A stretch of 64,000 nt of DNA from IDS-8 sp964491485 (GCA_964491485.1 CAZBGV010000004.1:11617-75616); one strand, 5' to 3'. Shown: positions 36,469 to 46,198, counted from the first letter of the stretch. Made by a program: numbers and translations. Notes: generated by a model from the letters alone, not told the origin.

Positions 36469-38010
36469 CTACCGGCGCGTGATGATGGCGCCCGGATGTG
36501 CGCCGGTGGCCCGCCCGTCCTCGAACACCGGCACGCCGCCGACCCACACGGCGGCAATGCCTTCCGACAGGCGCTGCGGCTCCTCGGGCGTGGCCCGGTC
36601 GATCACTGTCTGCGGGTCGAACAGCACGAGGTCCGCCACCGCGCCCTCGCGCAGCATGCCGCGGTCGCTGAAGCCCATATGCGCGGCCGCAAGTCCGGTC
36701 ATCCGGTGTACGGCTTCCTCGAGCCCGAGCAGGTGTTGCTCGCGCACGTAGCGCCCGAGCACGCGCGTGAATGCGCCGCGCGCCCGCGGATGGAGATCGT
36801 CGAGGGCACCGTCCGTGCAGATGTTGCTGTGCGGCCAGGCGAGCAGCTGCTCGATGTCCGCGGTCTGCATGCTGGTGCCGATGATCGAGTCCGCGCCCTC
36901 CCCGGTCTCCTCTTCCATCGTCACCGAAGCGCGCGCGAGCTGCATGAACGTCGTGGCGGGCTCTTCGCCGCGCGCCTCTGCGATCTCCGCCAGCGATCTG
37001 CCGACCAGCGACGGGTCCGGGTCGAACTGGGTCATCCAGATGCCGTCGGGCGGCGCGATCTGGTCGAGGGCCTCCTGGATCGCCGCGAGATCCGTGTAAT
37101 CGCGCTTCGGCAGCAGCACCATCAGGTTGGACTGCCAGTATTCGTACGGGTAGATGTCGGCGGTGATGTCGATGCCCTCGGCGCGCGCGGCATCGAGCTT
37201 CGCGATGGTCTGCGGCGCCTGGCCCCACAGGCGCTTCATCGCGAGCTTGATGTGCGACACCTGCACCGGCATGCCCGTCACCCGGCCGATCTCGATGATT
37301 TCGTCGATCGCCTGCTCGAACCAGCGGTCTTCGCTGCGGACGTGGCTGATGTAGCGGCCGCCGGCCGCGGCCGCGACCCTGGCGAGCGCGAGCACCTCGG
37401 ACGGATCGGAATAAATGCCCGGATCGTACTCGAGCCCGGTCGACAGCCCGAGCGCACCCGCGGCGAGCTCCTGCTCGAGCAGGCGGGCCATCTCGGCAAC
37501 CTCCGCCTCCGTGGCCTTGCGCCGGAAGTCGTCTCCCATCACCTGCGAACGAAGCGTGTTGTGCCCGACATACGAGGCGACGTTCACCGCCACCGGCGCG
37601 CTGCGCCGGTGCGCGAAGTAGTCGGCGAGCGGCAGCTCCGAGCCGCCGTCCTGCCCGAGAACGACGGTCGTGATGCCCTGGCTGACGTCGGGCAGCGCGT
37701 CCGGCTGCTCGTCGAGATCGCGGCCCGCGTGGCTGTGGGTGTCGATGAAGCCCGGCGCGAGCACCAGCCCGTGCGCGTCGTACACGACGTCGCCGGGCCC
37801 CGCGTCGAGCTCGCCGATCGCGACAATGCGCCCTTCGGACACCCGCAGGTCGCCCGCGAAGGCCGGGGCTCCCGTGCCGTCGACGATGCGCGCGTTCTCG
37901 ATCAGGAGGGTCTCGGGCGCGTCCGCGCTGCGTCCGGGGTCCGGCGTGCACGCCGATGCGGCGAGCAGCATGGCGCAAACGGAAGCGACGAGAAGCGTGC
38001 GGCGTGTCAT
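36469..38010 (-). CDS. N-acyl-D-amino-acid deacylase (D-aminoacylase), exported
   Basis: 513 residues, amidohydrolase fold. A lipobox-like ASAC after MTRRTLLVASVCAMLLA indicates a lipoprotein. It carries FIDTHSHAGRDL (zinc ligands), GALGLSTGLEYDPG, YISHVRSED, QVSHIKLAMK, DIYPY and GAVADLVLFDP. These enzymes release D-amino acids from N-acyl forms, outside the cytoplasm here. First gene of a three-gene operon with the DgcN/DgcA-like pair, which would convert the freed D-Glu-type product to the L form. Confidence 0.9.
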   Translation of the reverse strand: MTRRTLLVASVCAMLLAASACTPDPGRSADAPETLLIENARIVDGTGAPAFAGDLRVSEGRIVAIGELDAGPGDVVYDAHGLVLAPGFIDTHSHAGRDLDEQPDALPDVSQGITTVVLGQDGGSELPLADYFAHRRSAPVAVNVASYVGHNTLRSQVMGDDFRRKATEAEVAEMARLLEQELAAGALGLSTGLEYDPGIYSDPSEVLALARVAAAAGGRYISHVRSEDRWFEQAIDEIIEIGRVTGMPVQVSHIKLAMKRLWGQAPQTIAKLDAARAEGIDITADIYPYEYWQSNLMVLLPKRDYTDLAAIQEALDQIAPPDGIWMTQFDPDPSLVGRSLAEIAEARGEEPATTFMQLARASVTMEEETGEGADSIIGTSMQTADIEQLLAWPHSNICTDGALDDLHPRARGAFTRVLGRYVREQHLLGLEEAVHRMTGLAAAHMGFSDRGMLREGAVADLVLFDPQTVIDRATPEEPQRLSEGIAAVWVGGVPVFEDGRATGAHPGAIITRR

Positions 38011-38171
38011 CGGCGGCGTCGGGTCCTTGAAAAGTGGCCGTATTGGAACACGCCGGACCCGGAGCACGGCAGGGAATTCACAATGTGCAATCGCGTTGTC
38101 CCTGCCGGGCCGCCGGGTTAGGTTCGGGCCGGGCGCCTGCCCGACCCGAAGCAACGTCACCTGGAAGAAAC

Positions 38172-40304
38172 ATGAGCAGCCACCCGCCACGTTTTCCTGC
38201 AGGACCCGCCGGTCCGCTCTCGTATCGACGTTTCGTCGCGCTGTCGTTCGCGCTCGCCGCCGCCGCTGCCGTGCCGGCCGCCGCCGCGGAACGCCGCCCG
38301 GTCACGCTGGACGACATCGAGCGCGTGCAGGACGTGGGGCGTCCGGCGATATCGCCCGACGGGCGCCACGTGGCTTTCACGCTCGACGGCCGGATCCACG
38401 TCGTGCCGAGGGCCGGCGGCGAGCCGCGGCCGCTGACGATCCCGGGCTCGGATGCCTCGGCGCCGCGCTGGAGCCGCGACGGCAAATTCCTTTATTTCGC
38501 GTCGGACCGCTCCGGCTCGCGGCAGCTCTGGAAACTGCCGGTCGCGACCTTCGGCGAGGCGCTGCCGGTTACCGACGTCGAGGGCGGCGTCGGCGCGTTC
38601 CGCTTCTCGCCCGACGAGCGTTACCTGCTGCTTACCTTCGACGACGAGAACCGGCCGGGCAGCCGCCCCCCCGATGACGAGGAGAGCGAGGACGAGGAGT
38701 CGGGCCCGTTCGTCATCGATCGCCTGCAGTTCAAGGAAGACGCGGGGCAGGGTTATCTCACCGCGCGTCCTTCGGATCACCTCTATCTCTACGACCTCAC
38801 GACGCGCGAGCTCCGGCAGCTGACGCGCGGCGAGTATTCCGAAAGCGAAGCGGAGTTTTCACCGGACGGCAGGACGATCGTCTTCGTGAGCAACCGGCAG
38901 GGCGACCCGGACGCGAGCTATCGTACGGACCTCTGGGCGGTCGCGGTCGACGGCAGGGCCGCGCCGCGCCGGCTCACGCACGGCGACGACGTGAAGAGCC
39001 GGCCGCAGTGGAGCCCGGACGGGCGCTGGATTGCCTACGTGACGGCCGTCGACGGCGTGTACGGGATCGAGCGGCTTGCCGTGATCCCGGCCGCGGGCGG
39101 CGAGCCGCGCGTGCTCACCGGGCCGCTCGACCGCTGGGTGCGCGACTTCCGCTTTTCGCCGGACGGCAAGTGGATCTGGTTCGCCTTCGACAACCACGGC
39201 GCGCGCCATCTCGCGCGCGTGCGGCTGGCCGACGGGCGGATCGAGAGCATGGTCGAAGGCGATCGCGTGATCTCCGCGTTCGACATCGACGGTTCCGGCA
39301 ACGTCGTCGTGCGCGCCAACGGCGCGAACGACGCGTCCGACCTGTACCGGGTGCGCCGCGGCGACCTCGAGCGCCTGACGAACGTGAATGCCGGCTGGTT
39401 CGATTCCGTCCTGCTCGGCAGGAAATCGCACGTCTCGTTCGAAAGCGAGGACGGCACGGTCGTCGAAGCGTTCATTACGACGCCGCCGGACTACGTGGAA
39501 GGGCGGCGCTACCCGACGGTCCTCAAGATCCACGGCGGGCCGGTCGGGCAGGTCGAGTGGGGTTACGACTTCGGCACGCAGTACCTCGCGGCGGCGGGAT
39601 ACGTGGTCGTCGAGCCGAATCCGCGCGGCTCGACCGGGCGCGGGCAGGATTTCGTCAACGCCATCTACCGCCTGTGGGGCATCACCGACTACGCGGACGT
39701 CATCGCGGCCGTCGACTACGCGGTCGAGGCGGGCATCGCAGATCCCGAGCGCCTCGCCGTGACCGGCTATTCCTACGGCGGTTACATGACGAACGTGGTC
39801 ATCACGCGGACCGATCGCTTCAAGGCCGCCGTCTCCGGCGCCGGCCACTCGTTCATCGCCGCGAATTTCGGCCACGACATCTACCAGCGCTGGTATCGCT
39901 GGGAGCTTGGCACGCCGTGGGAGAACCGCGAGCTGTACGACCGGCTGTCGCCGATCCTGCACGCGGACAAGGTGGTGACGCCGACGCTGTTCATCGGCGG
40001 GCGGGTCGATTGGAACGTGCCGATCCTGAACGCGGAGCTGTTCTACCAGGCGTTGAAGACGCGCGGCATCGACACGCGCCTCGTCGTGTATCCCGGCGCG
40101 CACCACGGCGGCTGGGACACGCGCTTCGAAAAGGACTACCTCGAGCGCCTCGTCGACTGGTTCGACCGCCACGTCCGCGGCGTGTCCACGGCCGCCCGCG
40201 CCGACCGCCGCGCGGACGCCGCCGTCGCGCGAGTCGCCGTCGACCGCCGCGTCCGCGATGCGGCGATGGCCGCCCGCTCCGACCCGGGCACCGGATCGCC
40301 GTAG
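38172..40304 (+). CDS. Exported S9 family peptidase
   Basis: 710 residues; signal peptide up to AAAAERRP. The propeller half carries ISPDGRHVAFTL, WSRDGKFLYFASDRSG and FSPDGKWIWFAFD. The hydrolase half has Ser534 in GYSYGGYMT, the acid in GGRVDWNVP and the histidine in GAHHGGWDT. Dipeptidyl- or acylaminoacyl-peptidase type. The last 40 residues are an Ala/Arg-rich tail outside the fold. The stop TAG (40302-40304) lies inside a REP head. ATG 38172 is chosen because the upstream frame has no signal. Divergent from the D-aminoacylase operon. Confidence 0.92.
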   Translation: MSSHPPRFPAGPAGPLSYRRFVALSFALAAAAAVPAAAAERRPVTLDDIERVQDVGRPAISPDGRHVAFTLDGRIHVVPRAGGEPRPLTIPGSDASAPRWSRDGKFLYFASDRSGSRQLWKLPVATFGEALPVTDVEGGVGAFRFSPDERYLLLTFDDENRPGSRPPDDEESEDEESGPFVIDRLQFKEDAGQGYLTARPSDHLYLYDLTTRELRQLTRGEYSESEAEFSPDGRTIVFVSNRQGDPDASYRTDLWAVAVDGRAAPRRLTHGDDVKSRPQWSPDGRWIAYVTAVDGVYGIERLAVIPAAGGEPRVLTGPLDRWVRDFRFSPDGKWIWFAFDNHGARHLARVRLADGRIESMVEGDRVISAFDIDGSGNVVVRANGANDASDLYRVRRGDLERLTNVNAGWFDSVLLGRKSHVSFESEDGTVVEAFITTPPDYVEGRRYPTVLKIHGGPVGQVEWGYDFGTQYLAAAGYVVVEPNPRGSTGRGQDFVNAIYRLWGITDYADVIAAVDYAVEAGIADPERLAVTGYSYGGYMTNVVITRTDRFKAAVSGAGHSFIAANFGHDIYQRWYRWELGTPWENRELYDRLSPILHADKVVTPTLFIGGRVDWNVPILNAELFYQALKTRGIDTRLVVYPGAHHGGWDTRFEKDYLERLVDWFDRHVRGVSTAARADRRADAAVARVAVDRRVRDAAMAARSDPGTGSP

Positions 40305-40434
40305 GAGCCCGCCATGCGGGCGACCGCCGCCGGCGGGCCGCCTCACGATCCCGCCCCACGGGCGACCGCCGCCACCGGCCTGCCTCCCGACCTCGCCCTG
40401 CGGGCGACCGCCGCCGGAGGGGCCGGTAGAATCC
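40301..40434 (+). repeat. REP palindrome with decayed REP-like copies
   Basis: A full REP (40301-40324) overlaps the peptidase stop. GCGGGCGACCGCCGCC then recurs near 40317 and 40400, with a variant CACGGGCGACCGCCGCC near 40360, separated by changed bases. They look like eroded tail halves of the same element. They fill the 143 bases before the sulfotransferase gene. Confidence 0.75.
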
Positions 40435-40447
40435 CCGCCAGCAGCCC

Positions 40448-42475
40448 ATGAACCCCGCAAAGCCCGCCACCCCCGCTCCCGACCCGAGCATCGCCGCCGC
40501 GATCGACGCCCTGCGCGCCAACCGCCCGCTGCGCGCGGAGGAGATCTGCCGCGATCGCCTGCGGCTCGCCCCGGGTTCCGTTCCCCACCTGCGCCTGCTC
40601 TGCCACGCGCTCATGAAGCAGCACCGGCTTCCGGAGGCGGAAGAGCAGGCGCGCTTCGCGCTTTCGCTCGCCCCGGACATGCCGCTCGCCCACGAGGATC
40701 TCGGTAGCGTGCTCGCGCTGCAGGAGCGCTTCGCGGGGGCGGCGCGCTGCTTCGAGAAGGCATTGGCGCTCGAGCCGAACCTGCCGCTCGCGCGCAAGAA
40801 GCTCGGCCACGCGCTCGCGGCGCTCGGACGCGGCAAGGAGGCCGATGCCGTGTTCGAGGAGTACCTCGAGCGCGATCCGGACCGCGGCATCGTGGCGCAG
40901 GGCATCCAGCACCTCCAGGCGGGCCGCAAGGAGGAAGCGATCGCCGCCTTCCGCGAAGCGCTGCAGCGAAACCCGGACAACGTCGACGCGATGCGCTGTC
41001 TCGCGAACGTGTGGCTGCGCGACAAGGAGAACCTTTCGGACGCCGAGGCGCTGCTGCGGCGCGCCACCCAGGTCGCGCCCGATTTCACCGGCGCCTGGAT
41101 ACTGCTGGGCGGCGTGCTGCACGAGGCGAAGCGCAACCTCGAAGCGATCGATTGCTATCGCAAGGCCTGCGACCTCGAGCCCGGGAACGCGTTCGCCTGG
41201 GGAGCGCTGGGCAATGCCCTGGCGTTTTCCGGCCATCCTCAGGAGGCGGTCAAGGCGTATGCGAAATCCGTGGAGCTCGATCCCGACGCGCCGGCGATGC
41301 AGATGGGCTACGCGCACGTGCTGAAGACGCTCGGCAACCAGGAGGCTTCGCTCGCCGCCTATCGCGCGGCCATTCGCGTGAAACCCGATTTCGGGGAAGT
41401 GTACTGGAGCATGGCGAACCTCAAGGTGTTCCGCTTCGCGGATCACGAGGTCGCCGCCATGGAGCAGCAGGTCGCGCGGGACGACCTGCCGCCGGCCGCC
41501 GACATCCACTTCCGGTTCGCGCTCGGCAAGGCCTGCGAGGACCGCGGCGAATACGACCGGGCCTGGCACTGGTACGAGACGGCCAACCAGCGCCAGCGTA
41601 TGCAGGTCGCGCACGATCCGCTGGAGATGGAATCGCGGCAGGAGGAGATCCGGGGCGTCTTCACGCCGGAATTCCTCGAGGAGAACGCGGGCAACGGCTG
41701 TGACGCGCCCGACCCGATCTTCATCGTCGGCCTGCCGCGGTCGGGCTCCACCCTGGTCGAGCAGATCCTCGCGAGCCACAGCCTCGTCGAGGGCACGGCC
41801 GAGCTCGCGAATCTCGGGAGGATCGCCGCGTCCGTCGGCCGGTACCGGCCGGACAACATGCAATACCCGCGCGCGCTCAAGCTGCTGCGCCGGAAGGACT
41901 GGCGCGCCTACGGGCAGCAGTACATCGACGAGACGCGACGGCATCGGCTCACGGGCAAGCCGTTCTTCACCGACAAGCTGCCGAACAACTTTCCGCACGT
42001 CGGCTTCCTGCACCTGATCCTGCCGAATGCGAAGGTCATCAACACGTGCCGGCACCCGCTGGACAACCTGCTCGGCGCCTGGCGCCAGCTCTGGGGCAAG
42101 GGCCAGCACTGGACATACGACCTGCACGATCTCGCGGACTATTACCGCCAGTACTGGCTCACCATGCAGCACTGGCACGCCGTGCTGCCGGGCAAGGTGC
42201 TCGACGTGCACTACGAGGAAACCGTGCTCGACCTCGAAGGCCAGGTGCGGCGCATTCTCGCGCACTGCGGGCTGCCGTTCGAGGACGCCTGCCTGCGTTT
42301 CCACGAAACCGAGCGTGCGGTGCAGACCGCGAGCTCCGAGCAGGTGCGCCGGCCGATCAACCGCGAGGGACTGGGGCGCTGGCGGCGCTACGAGAAGCAT
42401 CTCGGCCCGTGGCGGGAAGAGCTTGCCGAGATCCTCGACGCCCTCCCGGAGGTCGTGAAGCACGCCGGCTCCTGA
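40448..42475 (+). CDS. TPR-sulfotransferase fusion protein
   Basis: 675 residues, no signal peptide. Residues 15-400 hold about ten tetratricopeptide-type repeats (for example AHEDLGSVLALQERFAGAAR and AWGALGNALAFSGHPQEAVK). The C-terminal sulfotransferase begins with the PAPS-binding loop PIFIVGLPRSGSTLVEQIL near residue 421 and has ELANLGRI, FTDKLPNNFPHVGFL and VHYEETVLDLEGQV. Such proteins transfer sulfate to a protein or metabolite held by the TPR part; target unknown. Convergent with a propeller-like protein whose family often accompanies these sulfotransferases. Confidence 0.9.
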   Translation: MNPAKPATPAPDPSIAAAIDALRANRPLRAEEICRDRLRLAPGSVPHLRLLCHALMKQHRLPEAEEQARFALSLAPDMPLAHEDLGSVLALQERFAGAARCFEKALALEPNLPLARKKLGHALAALGRGKEADAVFEEYLERDPDRGIVAQGIQHLQAGRKEEAIAAFREALQRNPDNVDAMRCLANVWLRDKENLSDAEALLRRATQVAPDFTGAWILLGGVLHEAKRNLEAIDCYRKACDLEPGNAFAWGALGNALAFSGHPQEAVKAYAKSVELDPDAPAMQMGYAHVLKTLGNQEASLAAYRAAIRVKPDFGEVYWSMANLKVFRFADHEVAAMEQQVARDDLPPAADIHFRFALGKACEDRGEYDRAWHWYETANQRQRMQVAHDPLEMESRQEEIRGVFTPEFLEENAGNGCDAPDPIFIVGLPRSGSTLVEQILASHSLVEGTAELANLGRIAASVGRYRPDNMQYPRALKLLRRKDWRAYGQQYIDETRRHRLTGKPFFTDKLPNNFPHVGFLHLILPNAKVINTCRHPLDNLLGAWRQLWGKGQHWTYDLHDLADYYRQYWLTMQHWHAVLPGKVLDVHYEETVLDLEGQVRRILAHCGLPFEDACLRFHETERAVQTASSEQVRRPINREGLGRWRRYEKHLGPWREELAEILDALPEVVKHAGS

Positions 42476-42507
42476 CCGTCGGCTGGTCGCGCGCGACCGA
42501 ACGGCGG

Positions 42508-43431
42508 TCAGTCGTACGGCCAGACTTCCAGGCCGTGGATGGCGTTGCGGACGTCCAGGGTCAGGTTGACGGACAGCAGCGGGCAGTTGCCGGGCAGGTC
42601 GTAGACGGTGACCGTCGACGGCGACGAGCCGCCGGCGACCACGGTGTCCGAGAGCACGGCGAGACCGCGCGCGAAGCCCTGGCGCGCGAGGCCGCTCGTG
42701 TCCTCGCCGGCGTGCGTGAGCCGCTCCGGCGGGTAGGCGGGTACCCGGAATGCGCGATCTTCCTCGCCTTCGCCGCGGCCCGCGTAGCGGAGGGCATCCG
42801 CCTCGCTGTCGTTGAACAGCACGCCGTCGCGGAACGGCCGCGCGTTGTGGCAGCCCGCCGGCAGCTCCACGGACATCCGGATCGCCTTGCCGTTGAAGTG
42901 CAGCATGCCGCCGGTGCGCCTTCCGCCGATGTACATCCCGTGCTCGTTGCAGTGCACGCTGTTGATGTGCAGCTTGTTCAGCAGCATCGGTCCGCTGTCG
43001 CTGCACGGGTCGTAACGCCTGCCGCGGAAGCGGTGATTGGCTTCGGACACGTGCAGCGCCCAGGAAAAGCGCTGCGCGTCGAGGTCGAACCCGAGAATGC
43101 TGTCGAAGCCCGTCGAGGTGAGGAACAGCGTGCGCTGCCAGACGGCGATCTCGTGGCAGTGCTTCAGGTAGCGGTTGCGCCAGCTTCCGATGCGCCGGAA
43201 GTCGGGCGTGTACGCGAACAGCTCGTCGCTGGCCGCGATGTACACCGTTTCGCCGTCGAACGCGATCCCGCGCAGGCCGCGGTCCCAGCCGCGGCCCTGC
43301 CAGTCGATGTCCGCCTTGTTCCAGTCGATCGCCTGCGTGACGGTGCGGCCGTCCAGGTCGATCAGGTAAACGCCCCCGTGGCTCTCGCCCTGCCGGCTGC
43401 CGCGCACGACCGACGTCGTGATGAGCTTCAT
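42508..43431 (-). CDS. Propeller-like hypothetical protein (DUF4915/TIGR03032-like)
   Basis: 307 residues without signal peptide. Repeated short blades such as LRGIAFDGETVYIAASDELFAY, HEIAVWQRTLFLTSTGFDSIL and LHINSVHCNEHGMYIGG, with His/Cys-rich spots (LKHCHE, GCHNARPF, NSVHCNEHG). This pattern fits the DUF4915/TIGR03032-type proteins seen with TPR-sulfotransferases, which supports a joint role; the biochemical activity is unknown. Ends 33 bases from the convergent sulfotransferase stop. Confidence 0.68.
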   Translation of the reverse strand: MKLITTSVVRGSRQGESHGGVYLIDLDGRTVTQAIDWNKADIDWQGRGWDRGLRGIAFDGETVYIAASDELFAYTPDFRRIGSWRNRYLKHCHEIAVWQRTLFLTSTGFDSILGFDLDAQRFSWALHVSEANHRFRGRRYDPCSDSGPMLLNKLHINSVHCNEHGMYIGGRRTGGMLHFNGKAIRMSVELPAGCHNARPFRDGVLFNDSEADALRYAGRGEGEEDRAFRVPAYPPERLTHAGEDTSGLARQGFARGLAVLSDTVVAGGSSPSTVTVYDLPGNCPLLSVNLTLDVRNAIHGLEVWPYD

Positions 43432-43437
43432 GCGTGT

Positions 43438-43483
43438 GGGGTCGAACCGAATTTTTCGCGCACGAAAAATTCGGTTCGACCCC
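43438..43483 (-). terminator. Perfect 21-bp inverted repeat, terminator-like
   Basis: Arms 43438-43458 and 43463-43483 are exact inverse complements around the loop CGCA; the inner part is TTTTTCG/CGAAAAA and the outer GGGGTCGAACC/GGTTCGACCCC. It lies eight bases past the stop of the TonB receptor gene (minus strand) and just above the start of the next minus-strand gene. Mainly a hairpin terminator by position, but its perfection also fits a mobile palindrome. Confidence 0.7.
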
Positions 43484-43491
43484 TTATTCTC

Positions 43492-45915
43492 CTACTCGAA
43501 GGTCTTGCGGACCGTCAGGCTGAGCGTGCGCGGCTTCTGGAAGGAGATCGAGCGGTTGAAGCGGGGATCGCCGAAGGGCTCCACGCCGTACAGGCCGTTG
43601 CTCAGCCAGTTCACGTTGCGGTCGTCCCAGACGTTGCGGACCATGAGCGAGACGTCCCAGCCGCCGTCCATCTCCACGCCGGCCTGGAAGTTGGACGCGT
43701 TCCACGACGGCACGAGGCCGATCGGATCCCGCTCGATCGCGTTGCCCAGGTTGTTCCAGGTCTCCGACTGGTAGCTCGTGTCGTAGCGGAACCAGAGGTC
43801 GCCGTGGATGAAGTCGAGGTCCGGGATCGTGTACTGGAGCGCCGCCCAGAACTTGCGTTCCGGGGAGTTCGGCATGGGAGCGCCTTTGGGAATCACGTCG
43901 TTGTCCTGCGTGACGAAGGTCTCCGCGAACTCGGGATCGGCGACGAACACGCTGCCCTCGAGCACCAGGTTGTCGGTGATGTAGAACGTGCCGTTGATCT
44001 CGGCTCCCTGGGTCCTCGCTTGCCCCGCGTTCACGGTGCCGCGTGCCCAGAACGGGCCGTTGTCGGCCCGGTCGTTGATCTGGATGTCGTCCCAGACCAT
44101 GTAGAACAGGGACCCGTTCACCTGCAGGCGGTTATCGAGCCACTGGCTCTTCAGGCCGGCCTCGTAGTTGCGCAGCGTATCCGGGCCGTAGGTCGGCGGA
44201 ATCAGGCCGGTATCCGCCGCCCGCTTGCTGTTCGTGCCCCCCAGCCGGAAGCCCTCGCTGTACGTGAAGTACATCATGCGCTCGTCATCGAGGTGATAGC
44301 GCGTGCTGAGCTTCAGCACCGTGTCGCTGGCGACTCCCTCGCTCGTCAGCAGGCCGCCGTCTGCCCAGGAGCCGTAGATCGGCAGTCCCGCGGGCACCTC
44401 GTAGATGTCGAACTGGTCACGGTCGTACTCGAACCAGCGCGCGCCCGCCGTCACGTCCCACTCGTCGGTCAGGCTGAAAGTCAGCTCGCCGAAGACGGCG
44501 GTCTGCTTGATCTTCTTGTCGTAGGTGTTCTGGTAGTAGACGTCGGTCGGCGGCAGCGGGTATTGCACGTCGTAGCCGTAATACACGCTGGCCAGGTAGG
44601 CGTAAGCCTGGGCGGCCTGCCACGCGTCCGTCGACGTGAGGTTCGGCACGATCGCGCCATAGAACCACCAGTCGTAGACGTTCTCGTAGAACGCGCCGAC
44701 CATCCACTGGAGCCGGCTGTCGGTGGTCGACGTGAGCCGCGCTTCGAACGAGTAGCGCTCCTGGCCCTGCCAGTTGAAGGTGGAGCCGCCGGAATAATCC
44801 GTGTCGTACAGCGGATAATAGGGACCGTAGTACGCGGTTCTCCACTCCTCGTACATCATGTTGTCCCATTCGTAATTGATGTCACGGTCGAAATCGGCGG
44901 CCGTGAACGACAGCTCGGCGAACCCCAGGTCACCGGTCAGGGTGAGCGAGGTCTGGTACCACTCGTCCTCCCGGTATTCGTCGAAGAAACGCGTGATCTT
45001 GTAGTCGCCGAGGGCCGGGTCCGACTCCCACGTGCCCTCCGTCTTGCCGTTCTGGACGATGAAACTGCCGAGAACGGTCCAGCGCGGATTGACGTTCCAC
45101 AGGGCCTGGATGCGCCCCCCGCTGGTCTTGTAATCGTTCCAGTCGTCCTCGACGACCGCAGAGTTGTCGCGGAGACCGGCAAGGTCCAGCCCCAGGACGT
45201 TGTCGACGTAACCGCCTTCCTCCGAAACGAAGCCGACCGCGCGGATCGCCAGCTTGTCCTCGATCAGCGGGATGTTCACCCAGCCGTTCAGGTCATAGCT
45301 TTCCTCGCCGCCCTTCGTGGTGCCGAGCATGCCCTCGACCTGGGCGGAAAACCCGCTCGGATCGGGCTTGTTCGTGATGATGCGCAGCGTGCCCGACTGC
45401 GAGCTGGAACCGAACAGCGTGCCCTGCGGCCCCGGCAGCGATTCTATGCGCGCGATGTCGATCATGCGCACGTCCACCTGCTGCGAGATGGACGTCATCG
45501 GCTGCTCGTCGAGGTACACGGCCACCTGGCTGTCGGTGCGGTATTCCGCGGAGCCGGTCGAGATGCCGCGCATGATGACGGAGTTCCGCCCGGGCATGAC
45601 GTTGACGAGGTTCATGCTCGGCAGGGCTTTCACGAAGTCTTCCATGTTGCGGAAGGCCTGCCGCTGGATGTCGTCCGCGGAGAGCACGCTGATGCTCTGC
45701 GGGACGTCCTGGAGGCTCGTCTCGCGGCGCGTGGCGGTGACGACGATTTCCTCGAGTCCCTGGGATTGCTGTGCGAGCGCAGCGCCGGCGGGCGTGAGAG
45801 CGGCGACCACGGCGGCAGCGAGCGGCGTCATCGGCTGCGGCCAGGCGAGCCGCTGCGGGTCGGCAGGTTCGTGGCTGGCTGCCCGCGGATCGGCGGGTGT
45901 ATTGGCTGCGCTCAT
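43492..45915 (-). CDS. TonB-dependent receptor
   Basis: 807 residues. After a long hydrophilic lead and hydrophobic segment (cut near ALAQQ) comes the TonB box EEIVVTATRRETSLQDVPQS. The plug domain follows (NVMPGRNSVIMRGISTGS, IESLPGPQGTLFGSSSQSGTLRIITNKP), then a barrel ending TLSLTVRKTFE. The SVIMRGISTG and LFGSSSQSG forms are typical of receptors for non-siderophore substrates in this group of bacteria; ligand unknown. GGGGAG precedes the ATG; MTPLAAAVV, 28 residues later, could be the real start. Confidence 0.94.
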   Translation of the reverse strand: MSAANTPADPRAASHEPADPQRLAWPQPMTPLAAAVVAALTPAGAALAQQSQGLEEIVVTATRRETSLQDVPQSISVLSADDIQRQAFRNMEDFVKALPSMNLVNVMPGRNSVIMRGISTGSAEYRTDSQVAVYLDEQPMTSISQQVDVRMIDIARIESLPGPQGTLFGSSSQSGTLRIITNKPDPSGFSAQVEGMLGTTKGGEESYDLNGWVNIPLIEDKLAIRAVGFVSEEGGYVDNVLGLDLAGLRDNSAVVEDDWNDYKTSGGRIQALWNVNPRWTVLGSFIVQNGKTEGTWESDPALGDYKITRFFDEYREDEWYQTSLTLTGDLGFAELSFTAADFDRDINYEWDNMMYEEWRTAYYGPYYPLYDTDYSGGSTFNWQGQERYSFEARLTSTTDSRLQWMVGAFYENVYDWWFYGAIVPNLTSTDAWQAAQAYAYLASVYYGYDVQYPLPPTDVYYQNTYDKKIKQTAVFGELTFSLTDEWDVTAGARWFEYDRDQFDIYEVPAGLPIYGSWADGGLLTSEGVASDTVLKLSTRYHLDDERMMYFTYSEGFRLGGTNSKRAADTGLIPPTYGPDTLRNYEAGLKSQWLDNRLQVNGSLFYMVWDDIQINDRADNGPFWARGTVNAGQARTQGAEINGTFYITDNLVLEGSVFVADPEFAETFVTQDNDVIPKGAPMPNSPERKFWAALQYTIPDLDFIHGDLWFRYDTSYQSETWNNLGNAIERDPIGLVPSWNASNFQAGVEMDGGWDVSLMVRNVWDDRNVNWLSNGLYGVEPFGDPRFNRSISFQKPRTLSLTVRKTFE

Positions 45916-46131
45916 GTAGCACTCCCCCGAGCATGCTCATGCGCGCCGGCAAGCGCCGCCGGCGCGCGCAAAGAGACGCATCGACAATGCCCGGATCGCG
46001 GAAAGTTGAACAGCCCGAAGTCACATTGTGGAATCGCGGGCGGCGGGCAGGCACGGACACGGCGCGCGTAAGCAGAACTTAACGTTTCGACGCGCCGGAC
46101 ATGGTGTCATGTGCTGAAACACGGGGACCGG

Positions 46132-46150
46132 CACGCCGGCTGCCGGCGTG
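46132..46150 (-). terminator. GC-rich hairpin after the exported phosphatase-family gene
   Basis: CACGCCGGC-T-GCCGGCGTG, nine-base arms, 49 bases past the stop of the minus-strand gene. No T-run, so it is a plausible but weak terminator. 45916-46198 otherwise carries the TonB receptor promoter region, with no clear boxes. Confidence 0.4.
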
Positions 46151-46198
46151 TGCGGCCGCGGCCACAAGTGAGCGGGGCGTAACAGAAGAGTGCGAGCT

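Noticed and set aside
42046..46071. Plus-strand open frame of 1341 codons
   Set aside because: It runs antisense or out of frame through the sulfotransferase end, the propeller-like gene and the whole TonB receptor; composition is a high-GC mirror and no motif is seen.
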